DNA of 28,856 nt from Bdellovibrionaceae bacterium UBA2316 (GCA_002345205.1 DDVI01000096.1:1-28856), one strand, 5' to 3'. Numbered from the stretch's first letter, positions 15,385-23,655 are shown. Translations and numbers: made by a program. Notes: a model not told the origin generated them from the sequence alone.

Positions 15385-16154
15385 TTTAGAAGAGAGAGCG
15401 AGTACAGTATCGCAGGCCAGGTGGTTATCCATATCCAAAAAAAACGATTGAGTCCGAAGCAGAAATAGATGCTTAGGTGAAAGACGATCGCAATTGCCAT
15501 GTACAGCATGCTAAGTTGCGGAAAAAACAATAATCCAACTACTGAAAATTCAAAAAATAGAGTTAACCAGCCTGCGCACTTCGACAGCCAACGATATTTT
15601 ATAAGCTGCGTGCTTACCATTTGTATATTTGGGAATAAACTTCGCGATAGAAATGTGGAAATGGCTTGGCCGTTCCACCATTCGCGGTATTTAGCTTTCG
15701 CTAATCCAGCTTTAAAATAGGAAAATAGAGCATGTGTCGCGATATAAATCATACCAACTTTAGCGGCGCCGGTAGAGGCAATGAGGGCGCCGGTAAGTAC
15801 TACGAATGTCATCATATCGCTGCCACCGTTAAAAGATCCGCGAAAGCGGATGCACATCAACAGGTGGGTGATAATTAGTAAAATAGTTCCCAGTGTTGAG
15901 GGCGCAAACGCCGTAATTGTTGCTGTGATAATTTGAATAAGGGTAATTATCTGAAGTTTGTGAATCGAAAATATAGTCTCGATAATTTTTGGAGGCAACG
16001 GGAGCCCCGATAGTAAATCTAGACGTAAATTTTTAAAACTCCAAATATACTTAAAGTCTGATTCTCTAGTGAGAATTAGAATTTCTGCCGCTTGAATGAG
16101 TAGCGTGAGCGACAGCAGTCTAAATGTAATTAGCGTGCTGGCTTCTAATGTCAC
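15381..16154 (-). CDS. HTTM-like polytopic membrane protein
   Basis: A 257-aa integral membrane protein with about six hydrophobic helices (for example IITLIQIITATITAFA, GTILLIITHLLMCI, WLTLFFEFSVVGLLFF). The sequence FRGSFNGGSDMMTFVVL followed by SYFKAGLAKAKYREWWNG matches the HTTM domain (horizontally transferred transmembrane domain), related to vitamin K-dependent gamma-carboxylase. Bacterial members are mostly uncharacterised. I see no gamma-carboxylase-specific additions, so a carboxylase activity is not claimed. The GTG start overlaps the stop of the upstream gene (GTGA), so the two are translationally coupled and probably form a functional pair at the inner membrane. Confidence 0.7.
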   Translation of the reverse strand: MTLEASTLITFRLLSLTLLIQAAEILILTRESDFKYIWSFKNLRLDLLSGLPLPPKIIETIFSIHKLQIITLIQIITATITAFAPSTLGTILLIITHLLMCIRFRGSFNGGSDMMTFVVLTGALIASTGAAKVGMIYIATHALFSYFKAGLAKAKYREWWNGQAISTFLSRSLFPNIQMVSTQLIKYRWLSKCAGWLTLFFEFSVVGLLFFPQLSMLYMAIAIVFHLSIYFCFGLNRFFWIWITTWPAILYSLSLLN

Positions 16155-16627
16155 TTATTCACCAAGGGGAGAATTTGGGATGTGTAGATATCAATCGTAG
16201 AATTAGTTCCGTGTGCGACAATTTTAAACTGAAACCCATCGTCCTGTAGATTTTCACGTTTTAGTTTAACCTGAAGAAGTGAGCACAATAGTTGGTACGA
16301 TGTTAAATTGTCTAAATCTAAAGTGTTGAAATCCGGTTTGTCTTTTTCCAATTCTTGAATATCACGCGCAAAGTGTTCGACGATACTTGCTTCGGCAAGT
16401 GCATGGTTGATAATCGGATTAAATAGTATTCGCAAATTTTTGTGTGGCTGATCAAAGCTTAAGCGTTTCCAGCTGGTGTCTGGTGACGTTTTGAAAAAAA
16501 CGTTAAATGAAAATGCGACCTGATCAAAAAAATCCCAGCGTGGAAATAGACTACGGATAAGGCTAAGAAATGTGGTCAGCTGAAAACGCATTGAAATAAG
16601 GATGTCACCTAGCACGGGATCAGTCAA
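16151..16627 (-). CDS. Partner protein of the HTTM-like gene, unknown
   Basis: The product is 158 aa if it starts at the TTG at 16627, or 146 aa from the ATG at 16591; neither start has a convincing ribosome site, and the 5' end is uncertain. The sequence has an amphipathic N-terminus (RFQLTTFLSLIRSLFPRWDF), then a soluble helical body (NHALAEASIVEHFARDIQEL, TSYQLLCSLLQVKLKREN) and a short beta-like end (FKIVAHGTNSTIDIYTSQIL). I recognise no domain. Its stop overlaps the HTTM gene's GTG, so a joint function with that membrane protein is likely by context. It diverges from the ftsB-like gene over 59 bases. Confidence 0.6.
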   Translation of the reverse strand: MTDPVLGDILISMRFQLTTFLSLIRSLFPRWDFFDQVAFSFNVFFKTSPDTSWKRLSFDQPHKNLRILFNPIINHALAEASIVEHFARDIQELEKDKPDFNTLDLDNLTSYQLLCSLLQVKLKRENLQDDGFQFKIVAHGTNSTIDIYTSQILPLVNK

Positions 16628-16686
16628 AATCAGTCCAAGGTCGAGTCTGAATATTTTTTTTAAATAAAAGGGCGTAAACTAAAAGC

Positions 16687-17001
16687 ATGTTTATAAAAAA
16701 GCCCTTTGCTTGGACTCGTAGCTTAATAAATCGCCCACTCTTAATGCTTTACGTCTGTTTAGCGTTTGCATTTTTGAACTTTGTTATCAACGGTAATATT
16801 TACAGACTTTGGACACTCAACAATGAGTATCAAAAAATGTTACAGAGAATGGAAAAAAATCAACAGGTTATCGCTCAGTTAAATCAAGACATTGCTAAAA
16901 TGAAAGATCCACTCTATATTGAGCGCCAAGCTATTGAAAAGCTAGATCTAGTAGAGGAAAATGACTTAATTTTTGTGTTTCCGACAGAGCAGTCTAATTA
17001 A
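16687..17001 (+). CDS. ftsB: FtsB/DivIC-family septum formation protein
   Basis: FtsB links FtsQ and FtsL in the divisome and helps activate septal peptidoglycan synthesis. The 104-aa product has a short cytoplasmic N-terminus, one transmembrane helix (about 18-36, LLMLYVCLAFAFLNFVI), then a coiled coil (LNNEYQKMLQRMEKNQQVIA and LNQDIAKMKDPLYIER), followed by AIEKLDLVEENDLIFVFP, the typical FtsB ending in which the coiled coil meets a short beta segment. Length and order fit. No other cell-division gene is close by; polA follows after a small HTH gene. DivIC-like and FtsL-like proteins look alike, but the conserved tail favours FtsB. Confidence 0.82.
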   Translation: MFIKKPFAWTRSLINRPLLMLYVCLAFAFLNFVINGNIYRLWTLNNEYQKMLQRMEKNQQVIAQLNQDIAKMKDPLYIERQAIEKLDLVEENDLIFVFPTEQSN

Positions 17002-17064
17002 GTAAAAATTGACTGGACTTTTAGGTTCTAAAAATTTAGATATATTACTCTAGCCGGGGGATTT

Positions 17065-17355
17065 GTGGAAATTGAAAAATCTCAGTTTGAATGGACTGCG
17101 AATCGAATTCACTCTTTACGTTTACGATTAGGGTGGAGCCGAAGTGATTTAGCACGTCGCTTAGAATGCAAATTAGAAACTGTAAATGCTTGGGAACTAG
17201 GTCAAATGAAACCAAACCAAGAACAGTTGCCAATGTTAGAATTCATCGAAAAACAAGCGGAATATATTTCTCTAGAAGTTCATGTCTGCCCACTTGCAGA
17301 AACACAATTAGAAAAATCCCACCGTTCGCAAATTCCATTAGACGAAATTATTTAG
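17065..17355 (+). CDS. Small XRE-type helix-turn-helix protein
   Basis: A 96-aa protein with a Cro/CI-type HTH at about residues 12-58: RIHSLRLRLGWSRSDLARRL, then ECKLETVNAWELGQMKPNQE, where SRSDLARRL and KLETVNAWE form the two core helices. The start is GTG at 17065 after GGGGGA with a 4-base gap. The C-terminal 35 residues have no recognised effector domain. It probably binds DNA as a dimer; its targets are unknown. It is followed within 8 bases by the 16-bp palindrome at 17363-17378, which could be its operator or a terminator. It lies between the ftsB-like gene and polA. Confidence 0.8.
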   Translation: MEIEKSQFEWTANRIHSLRLRLGWSRSDLARRLECKLETVNAWELGQMKPNQEQLPMLEFIEKQAEYISLEVHVCPLAETQLEKSHRSQIPLDEII

Positions 17356-17362
17356 TACGTAG

Positions 17363-17378
17363 GCACCGCGCGCGGTGC
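17363..17378 (+). terminator. 16-bp GC-rich perfect palindrome before polA (terminator or operator)
   Basis: GCACCGCG and CGCGGTGC form a perfect 16-bp palindrome 8 bases after the HTH gene's stop. As RNA it can fold to a 6-bp GC stem with a CGCG loop, extended by a G-U pair. A TTTTT run begins about 8 bases later, so termination is possible but not classic. Its loopless symmetry also fits a binding site for the preceding HTH protein. Confidence 0.5.
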
Positions 17379-17427
17379 TGATTAAGTTTTTGCTTTATCG
17401 ACGTATCATCACTATTCTGTGCGCCAA

Positions 17428-19995
17428 ATGAAACGTTTATTTTTAGTTGACTCAAGTTCCCTTTTTTTTAGAGCCTTTTATGCCATCCGCCCGCTGACGT
17501 CACCGAGCGGTCTTCCTGTGAATGCAATTTATGGTTATCTTTCGATGATCTTAAAATTAATCAAAGATGAGCGTCCAGATTATCTGGCCTTTTGCTACGA
17601 CGTAAAAGAACCCAGCTTTCGAAAAGACATATACTCTGAGTACAAAAGTAATCGCACAGAAATGCCAGAAGATTTGGCCAAACAAATGCCGTATATCAAA
17701 AAAGTTTCAGAATTGCTCGGTATCAAAAGTTACGAGCAAATTGGTCTTGAAGCCGATGACTTAATTGGATGTTTAAGTGAATGGGGATTAAAACAAGATT
17801 TAGCTGTTTACATTGTGAGTGGTGATAAAGATTTTGCCCAGTTGGTGAAAGAGAATGTCTATCTGTACGACACGATGAAAGATACTCGTATCGACGCAAA
17901 AGGTGTCGTGGAAAAATGGGGTATTAAGCCAGAACAGTTTCGCGATTATTTAGCCATTGTTGGGGACTCTTCAGATAATGTTCCTGGAATTAAAGGTATC
18001 GGACCAAAGGGAGCGATCAAACTTCTAGAAGAATTCACCACTCTTGAGGGTGTTTATGAGAATATCGATAAAATCGAAGGTAAATTAAAAATCAAGTTAG
18101 TTGAAAATAAAGAGAACGCATTTTTATCCAAAGTGTTAGTTACTATTAAGACGGATTGTATTTCAGATATTAAGCTGAACGAACTTGAATATTCGTTAAA
18201 CTCTAATCCCGATTTAGATGCTTGGTTAGATGAATTGAATTTTAAAACCTTTAAAAAAACTATATCAGATCTGGCATCTATGCCGGCACAGGCTCCAAAG
18301 CCCGTGACCGATATGACAGTAAAAAACAAAATTCCAGTGGCGCCCCCGGTTCGCTATATTAAAGAAAACAAGACAGAACAAACGGCTTTAAATTTAGATT
18401 CTTTAAAACTATTGGAAACCGTACAAGGCTTGGATCCCGCTCAGACTTTTTTCTTTGAATGGAACGATTCAATCTTTGCGATTGTGGGTGCAGAGCTTCA
18501 TCGAGTCAATAATGACAAGTCTTGGAAAGACGAACTTAAGAACTGGGAATGGTCAGGCTTCGATTTGAAATGTATTTGGAAGAAAATAGATGTTGATTTG
18601 GATTCTGTAAAAATTAAATCAGATTTAATGATCGATGTGAATACATTGACGTCTAAAGATGCTTCAACGTTATTGAAAGCATTTAAAGCGATGGGGCAAG
18701 TAGATGAGTTAACTGAAAAATCATCTGTAAATGAAGTGTTCGAGGCGCTTAAGCAAATGCGTGCGCGTGTAGAAGCTCAATTGCCTGAAACAGATTTTGC
18801 TTCAGTATTAAGGGAAATGGAGTACCCGCTGATCCCGGTGCTGGCGAAAATTGAAAATGCCGGTTTTGTTGTCGACACGAAGCAGCTAGATGAGTATAGT
18901 AAAGAGCTGCAGACTCAGATATCTGTTCTTGAAAAGCAGATATATGAAGTCGCTGGCCAGGAATTTAATATTGGTAGTCCTAAACAATTGAGTCAGATCC
19001 TTTTTCAAAAATTGGGATTAGATGCGACTAAGAAAACTAAGACTGGATTTTCAACCGACAATGAAGTCTTGGAGAAATTGAATCATCCGATTGTGCCTTT
19101 GATTTTGGATTATCGTGAAATCACAAAGCTGAAATCGACCTACGTAGATTCATTGCCAGAACAAGTGAACCCTAAAGATCATCGTATTCATACGACATTC
19201 AGTCAGGCACTAACTGCAACGGGTCGTCTGTCTAGCAATAATCCAAATCTGCAAAATATTCCAATTAAGACAGAACGTGGTCGTCGCGTTCGACAAGCGT
19301 TTATAGCCGGCGAAGGTAACAAGATTTTGTCAGTCGATTATTCGCAAATCGAGCTACGTATTTTGGCTCATTACAGTAACGACAAAGGTTTAATTCAAGC
19401 TTTTGAAAATGATTTAGACATCCACGCAGCAACGGCGAGCGAAGTATTTAATGTTCCTGTTAACGAAGTCACCGGTGATCTGCGCCGAATAGCTAAAGCC
19501 GTAAATTTTGGAATTGCCTATGGGCAAGGAGCCTTCGGCTTGAGCGAAACGTTAGGCATACCACGTGCTGAGGCTAGTAAAATTATCGCCGATTATTTTA
19601 TTAAATTTTCTGGAGTACGGAGCTATATCGACGATACGATCAAGTATGCTCACGAAAATGGTTTTGTTAAAACACTTTTTGGGCGTAAACGTATTATTAG
19701 CGAGTTAAATGCAAAAAATCCGGCTCTGAAAAAATTTGGCGAACGGGCCGCTATTAATGCTCCTATTCAAGGCTCAGCAAGTGATATTGTAAAATTGGCA
19801 ATGATCAAACTAGATTCAAAAATTAAATCTAAAATGATTTTGCAAGTTCACGATGAATTATTATTTGAAAGTGATGAAGAAACTCTTCTGAAAGAGCTAC
19901 CAGTAATAAAAGACGTTATGGAAAATATAGTTTCGCTTAAAGTACCGTTAAAAGTGAACTCGCAAATTGCCTTAAATTGGGACGATGCCCACTGA
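17428..19995 (+). CDS. polA: DNA polymerase I with inactive proofreading domain
   Basis: PolA fills gaps and removes RNA primers during replication and repair. I use the ATG at 17428 (855 aa); a GTG three codons earlier is possible, and neither has a good ribosome site. Counted from that GTG: 5'-3' exonuclease domain (1-290) with SGDKDFAQLV, GDSSDNVPGIKGIGPKGA; a shortened 3'-5' exonuclease-like domain (about 320-440); polymerase with motif A DYSQIELRI (Asp640), motif B RRIAKAVNFGIAYG (from 689) and motif C QVHDELLFE (His811, Asp812). In the middle domain the first metal-binding motif reads FEWND instead of DTE and the HNLKYD position reads FDLKCI, so proofreading appears lost, as in Taq and Bacillus PolA. 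Confidence 0.95.
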   Translation: MKRLFLVDSSSLFFRAFYAIRPLTSPSGLPVNAIYGYLSMILKLIKDERPDYLAFCYDVKEPSFRKDIYSEYKSNRTEMPEDLAKQMPYIKKVSELLGIKSYEQIGLEADDLIGCLSEWGLKQDLAVYIVSGDKDFAQLVKENVYLYDTMKDTRIDAKGVVEKWGIKPEQFRDYLAIVGDSSDNVPGIKGIGPKGAIKLLEEFTTLEGVYENIDKIEGKLKIKLVENKENAFLSKVLVTIKTDCISDIKLNELEYSLNSNPDLDAWLDELNFKTFKKTISDLASMPAQAPKPVTDMTVKNKIPVAPPVRYIKENKTEQTALNLDSLKLLETVQGLDPAQTFFFEWNDSIFAIVGAELHRVNNDKSWKDELKNWEWSGFDLKCIWKKIDVDLDSVKIKSDLMIDVNTLTSKDASTLLKAFKAMGQVDELTEKSSVNEVFEALKQMRARVEAQLPETDFASVLREMEYPLIPVLAKIENAGFVVDTKQLDEYSKELQTQISVLEKQIYEVAGQEFNIGSPKQLSQILFQKLGLDATKKTKTGFSTDNEVLEKLNHPIVPLILDYREITKLKSTYVDSLPEQVNPKDHRIHTTFSQALTATGRLSSNNPNLQNIPIKTERGRRVRQAFIAGEGNKILSVDYSQIELRILAHYSNDKGLIQAFENDLDIHAATASEVFNVPVNEVTGDLRRIAKAVNFGIAYGQGAFGLSETLGIPRAEASKIIADYFIKFSGVRSYIDDTIKYAHENGFVKTLFGRKRIISELNAKNPALKKFGERAAINAPIQGSASDIVKLAMIKLDSKIKSKMILQVHDELLFESDEETLLKELPVIKDVMENIVSLKVPLKVNSQIALNWDDAH

Positions 19996-20018
19996 TAATT
20001 TAGACTAGATCTTTGGTA

Positions 20019-20030
20019 AGGGCCGGCCCT
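20019..20030. repeat. 12-bp GC-rich perfect palindrome after polA
   Basis: AGGGCCGGCCCT is a perfect palindrome with 10 consecutive G/C bases, 24 bases after the polA stop in AT-rich surroundings. No T-run follows, so it is not an obvious terminator. It could be a protein-binding or modification site. Together with the palindrome at 17363 it brackets polA. Confidence 0.5.
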
Positions 20031-20088
20031 AGGAAATCAGGGAGAATGGGTTTAAGCTATTAAGCATGAGTAAGAACATGAGGATATT

Positions 20089-21462
20089 ATGTTTGTGGTT
20101 GTTCCCTTAACTTTGACAGTGCTATTTACGAATTGTTCTAAAAGCTCGAACACACCATCTGATCCACCAGTTTCGACTTCCAGTAACAACACCATTCAAT
20201 GGCTACAAGAATCTAATTACAATTTTGTCGGAGTGGATTATCCCATGAAAATGGGACGATTTCAGTCCGGCGATCTAAGTGCGCCGGTGTATGTTCAGTG
20301 GGTAGCTAATGGTTGTTCAAGTCAATGTCGTACCCTTGTTATTGTGAATCCTTACGGAGGAATTGATTGGTCCGGCGAAGCTGCGGATCAAAAGTGGTTA
20401 GATCGTCCTAATGCAGCCAATGGTTATATTCATGCCGATGATGAAGGACCCGGCTATATACCTGGGGCATCGGTAGGTACTTTATTTTATAAAAAGCAAA
20501 CGCCGGCTGAAGGGGTCGGTATGGGCGCTGTATTTTTGCCCAATAAAGTTTCATTGCTAGTAGTGAGTCATCGTTTCTATCTTGGCCGTAATTTAAAAGA
20601 TTATATTCAGGAGTTTCAGCGAGTCGTTTCATTTTTTGTAGAACAGGGAACAGTTGATACTAATCGTATGGCTTTTTTTGGTGCCTCATTAGGCGGTTTT
20701 ATTTCTTTGCACTCTGCTTTGGATTTTAAATATCCACCCAAAGCATTAGCGCTGTTAACACCGTTGATTGACCTTAAAAAGCAAGTTCAGTTCATAGATG
20801 GTCTATCAGGTTTTATTTCTGATCCTGCTGTTGTCGCGGCCTATACCGAGTTTTTCGAGCCCTATTTGCGACGGGTATTTGATTTTACCGGCGGTCGCCC
20901 TGCACACGTACCAGCCGCCTATAGTCCCTATACCGTTGAAGGCATTGCTCCGCGATTGAAATCAAAAGCCCTTATTTTACACGATACCTGGGATACGTTG
21001 ACTCCCGTTTCTGAAGCTATTTCGTTACAGCAACAAACTAGTGCTTTATCAGAGTTACTTTTGTATCAGCACGCAACGGGTATTTCTTGGAATACTTTTG
21101 AAAAGGATCACTCGCAAAAAAGCGAGGGTTTAAATCAGGAAAATACGTGGCCTTTTTATAGCCTTTTTATATACAACCACCTATTGGATCCGAGTGAAAC
21201 CATCGTTTTGTATTATGATTATCTGAAATTTTCGACTTATTTCTTGGAAGTCAAAGCAGCGGCTGGTCGAGCACAAAATATTTCGGGAATTAAAAATCGA
21301 ATGTTAGATCTGTGCTCAGCCCGCGCTCGCATGATCGATTACACTGGACAAATTGGCGAAGTTTCCGGGCGCTTTTATGTGCAGCAAATAATGAAGAATA
21401 TTTGGGGTTTTAGTCGCCCCGAAATCACAATCTGTGATGATTTGAAGACATTTACATTCTAG
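20089..21462 (+). CDS. Secreted alpha/beta-hydrolase, probable lipoprotein
   Basis: A 457-aa exported protein. The N-terminus is hydrophobic (MFVVVPLTLTVLFTNC) followed by a Ser/Pro/Thr-rich linker; the Cys could be lipidated, although Asn at -1 is unusual. The body resembles an alpha/beta-hydrolase or S9-type peptidase/esterase: nucleophile elbow FGASLGG with Ser200, Asp302 in LILHDTWDTLTP, and His341 in FEKDHSQ, in the correct order. The substrate is unknown; peptide or ester hydrolysis fits the fold. The signal peptide lacks a basic N-region. An upstream ATG at 20066 in another frame would encode MSKNMRILCLWLF, so a frameshift may have altered the start. AGGA lies 4 bases before the ATG used here. 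Confidence 0.75.
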   Translation: MFVVVPLTLTVLFTNCSKSSNTPSDPPVSTSSNNTIQWLQESNYNFVGVDYPMKMGRFQSGDLSAPVYVQWVANGCSSQCRTLVIVNPYGGIDWSGEAADQKWLDRPNAANGYIHADDEGPGYIPGASVGTLFYKKQTPAEGVGMGAVFLPNKVSLLVVSHRFYLGRNLKDYIQEFQRVVSFFVEQGTVDTNRMAFFGASLGGFISLHSALDFKYPPKALALLTPLIDLKKQVQFIDGLSGFISDPAVVAAYTEFFEPYLRRVFDFTGGRPAHVPAAYSPYTVEGIAPRLKSKALILHDTWDTLTPVSEAISLQQQTSALSELLLYQHATGISWNTFEKDHSQKSEGLNQENTWPFYSLFIYNHLLDPSETIVLYYDYLKFSTYFLEVKAAAGRAQNISGIKNRMLDLCSARARMIDYTGQIGEVSGRFYVQQIMKNIWGFSRPEITICDDLKTFTF

Positions 21463-21506
21463 TATTTTATCTCAAAATTAGATCAAAGTTTCAGTTATAG
21501 ACGACG

Positions 21507-21542
21507 AATATTTTCTAGTCATTTTTAGAGAAAATATTTTTT
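21507..21542 (+). terminator. AT-rich hairpin with T-run after the hydrolase gene
   Basis: AATATTTTCT (21507-21516) pairs perfectly with AGAAAATATT (21529-21538) around a 12-base loop, and TTTT follows. It lies 45 bases after the hydrolase stop. The stem is weak because it is AT-rich, but the arrangement fits an intrinsic terminator on the plus strand. Confidence 0.5.
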
Positions 21543-21653
21543 CAAAAGCTATTCGTTCGTGATGAAAGCCAATTAAATGAATGTGGATTTCAAGTCGAAT
21601 TTTACAAAACCGAAAAATACATACGAGGTTTTTATTTGATAGGAGGGCCTTTA

Positions 21654-22133
21654 ATGAAGTCCAATAATCAGCCTTACAAACTGCCATTTCAAACGAAAAT
21701 AGTCTTCGGTTTTGTCCTTCTATTAACTGCCGCACTTGTATCTAAGTGGGCTTATTATGCGTTTGCTCACGTCAATCAGCCGTCTCAAAATGAGCAACAG
21801 CTGTCAGGGATGAAGAACCAAGTTACCGAGGTCTGCTTAAAAGAAGAATCAAAGAGCATAAAGACCGCATCAGATAGTTCAGAAGAAGATCAAGATTGGA
21901 TGACATTCAAGGCGCCTGAGTACTGTAAATGCGTTTCAACACGCTTAGTTTCCTATTGGGGTGAAAAAGCAAAACTAGAGCAGATTAATCAAATTAGCGA
22001 AGAAAATATGGGAGCATTTATCGCCCGACAATTAAAAGGAGAAGACACAAAATCTTTTGTTGATTTCTGTTTGTCAAAAGCACAGAAGGTTTCAGCTAAA
22101 AAAGTGACGGCAAGCGCGCAGAAACCAAACTAA
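21654..22133 (+). CDS. Single-pass membrane-anchored protein, unknown
   Basis: A 159-aa product from the ATG at 21654, preceded by AGGAGG at a 7-base gap; an in-frame TTG at 21636 is a poorer start because that ribosome site lies after it. One transmembrane helix (KIVFGFVLLLTAALVSKWAYYAF) near the N-terminus is followed by a soluble Ser/Glu/Lys-rich region with cysteines in VTEVCLK, YCKCVS and VDFCLS, placed outside the cytoplasm if the N-in topology holds. Those cysteines could form disulfides or bind metal. No known family. The stop overlaps by 4 bases that of the converging BamE-like lipoprotein gene. Confidence 0.62.
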   Translation: MKSNNQPYKLPFQTKIVFGFVLLLTAALVSKWAYYAFAHVNQPSQNEQQLSGMKNQVTEVCLKEESKSIKTASDSSEEDQDWMTFKAPEYCKCVSTRLVSYWGEKAKLEQINQISEENMGAFIARQLKGEDTKSFVDFCLSKAQKVSAKKVTASAQKPN

Positions 22134-22678
22134 TCGGTTTCCCAGCCAACAACTCGGCCACCTTCGAAGTAAACAACTCGTTTTTCTTGTTTAAACCCAT
22201 CGGGGGTGGACACGGTTCTCATGTATCGCCATTTTTCATTTTTAAAAAGTGCATTTCCCGATGTTTCGATATTTAGAGGATCGCCCCAGCTTTTTTTGAC
22301 GATTTCGTTTGGCATTCCAATAGCAATATCTTGATTTTCAATTAGGCGTTTATATTTTCCTGCCATAACGGAGGGGCGACTTAGAATTTGAGTTTTCATT
22401 ACCCATTTCTGTTTGTCTTCGTAGTCTGAGTTTCTTAAAAAACTTAATTTTTCTTCGTCGGATGTAAACCAAGGAAGTAGTTTTGAATATAGAGATTTGT
22501 CTTGCTGAGTAACCAGGCCTTTTTCTAAATCGCGAATTTTTCCTCGATAGTGCATAGGCTCTGAAGATGAACCCATTTCGCCGTCCATATTTGTTGATTC
22601 CATTTGTTGGCGACGTTCAATTTGAGCGCAACTGATAACTAGACTAGTAATAGCAAGTGCGATAAAAAATTTTCTCAT
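22130..22678 (-). CDS. Lipoprotein with BamE/SmpA-like C-terminal domain
   Basis: A 182-aa product with a canonical lipobox: MRKFFIALAITSLVISC, Leu-Val-Ile-Ser-Cys, so lipidation is likely at Cys17. A polar linker is followed by a helical middle part (TSDEEKLSFLRNSDYEDKQ) and a C-terminal region with AIGMPNEIVKKSWGDPLNIE, EKWRYMR and EKRVVYFEGGRVVGWE. That IxxGMPxxxVxxxWGxP signature, then a strand and KxYFExGxVxxW, resembles the BamE/OmlA/SmpA fold, which attaches to the outer-membrane assembly machine, but general lipoproteins share it. It does not look like a canonical bamE: it is longer and placed with no other bam genes. Divergent from the FliL-like gene over 68 bases. Confidence 0.72.
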   Translation of the reverse strand: MRKFFIALAITSLVISCAQIERRQQMESTNMDGEMGSSSEPMHYRGKIRDLEKGLVTQQDKSLYSKLLPWFTSDEEKLSFLRNSDYEDKQKWVMKTQILSRPSVMAGKYKRLIENQDIAIGMPNEIVKKSWGDPLNIETSGNALFKNEKWRYMRTVSTPDGFKQEKRVVYFEGGRVVGWETD

Positions 22679-22746
22679 ACTTTCATTCTAGCTCAGATAT
22701 CAAAAAACTTGCAGACTAGAGTTGGATTCTCGTACAATGGTCAAGA

Positions 22747-23655
22747 ATGACGGATACAAAAACGGACGAAAAAGAACAGGCCGCGATAGACTTGAAAGAG
22801 AAAGCATCTGCTGATCTGCTAGAAAAGGCCATCCAAGACAATAGTCCAGAGTTTTTAAAAGATCTCGAAGCCATTTCTGAAATAGGAAATGAAAATCTAG
22901 ATATTGAATTAGTAGATATTGACTTAATCATGGAACAACAGAAGGCTAATAGCTTGAAAGCCCGAGCTAAGCGATTACTGAGTCATTTAAATCAATTAGC
23001 GATTAAAATATTTTACTTTGTTAAAGCGACATTAATAACGTTTGCCAAAGAAAAAGCGCCTTATCTTTTAAAAAAGGTGGCAGCTGTCCTTAAGTCTGTA
23101 GCCCAAAGTCTAGGTGGCCAGTTAGCTCAGATTAAAACCTTCAGCAAAATCCAAAAAGCTATCCTGGTCGTAATTATTTTTGGAGTTGTAGGTCTGGGTT
23201 ATATTCTATTCAAAGTAGCTACAAGCGGTTTGATTAAAGATGATGAAAAACTATTCGTCCACACTATGGAAGAATTGTCGGAACAGAAATTTATATACTC
23301 TGCGGATGATGTTGAGGATTTCTATAACTCTCCTCGAGTGAGTCCGAATATCATGTCGTTACGACGTATTATCGTAAATTTGCAAAAGTCTAAGAACTCG
23401 GGTCCAAATCCGATGGGGGCATTTGAATTTTTTCTTCAAGGAAATTCTTCAGACGTCATGGTAGAAATTACCGACCGTGAGGCAGAACTTTTAGATCGCA
23501 TTCAGGGACAGATCCGATCGTTTTCCTACGACGAGCTAGATACCGTCGAAGGAAAACGCCGAATGCTTGAAAAGATGGTACGTGATCTAAATGAGGATCT
23601 TACCAAAGGTAAGATCACTCAGATTTATTTCAAAAATTTTGTTCTAAAAAAATAA
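22747..23655 (+). CDS. FliL-like membrane protein with long cytoplasmic N-terminal region
   Basis: A 302-aa product. The C-terminal about 80 residues, with VMVEITDREAELLDRIQGQI then LDTVEGKRRMLEKMVRDLNE and ITQIYFKNFVLKK, match the FliL pattern (a regular-rDRI then EGKerLr...N, ending with yFteFv). FliL binds the flagellar stator around the motor. Here a transmembrane helix sits at about 138-158 (AILVVIIFGVVGLGYILF), which gives a periplasmic FliL-like domain. Residues 1-130 are a charged helical cytoplasmic extension not found in ordinary FliL. No flagellar genes adjoin. A role as a stator-associated paralogue, or in another rotary/gliding motor, is inference. The start has only a weak ribosome site. 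Confidence 0.72.
   Translation: MTDTKTDEKEQAAIDLKEKASADLLEKAIQDNSPEFLKDLEAISEIGNENLDIELVDIDLIMEQQKANSLKARAKRLLSHLNQLAIKIFYFVKATLITFAKEKAPYLLKKVAAVLKSVAQSLGGQLAQIKTFSKIQKAILVVIIFGVVGLGYILFKVATSGLIKDDEKLFVHTMEELSEQKFIYSADDVEDFYNSPRVSPNIMSLRRIIVNLQKSKNSGPNPMGAFEFFLQGNSSDVMVEITDREAELLDRIQGQIRSFSYDELDTVEGKRRMLEKMVRDLNEDLTKGKITQIYFKNFVLKK

Noticed and set aside
8580..20136. Canonical lipoproteins for the DsbA-like protein (LVQC) and the hydrolase (FTNC)
   Set aside because: Gln or Asn at -1 does not fit the usual Gly/Ala/Ser lipobox, so lipidation is left as possible only.
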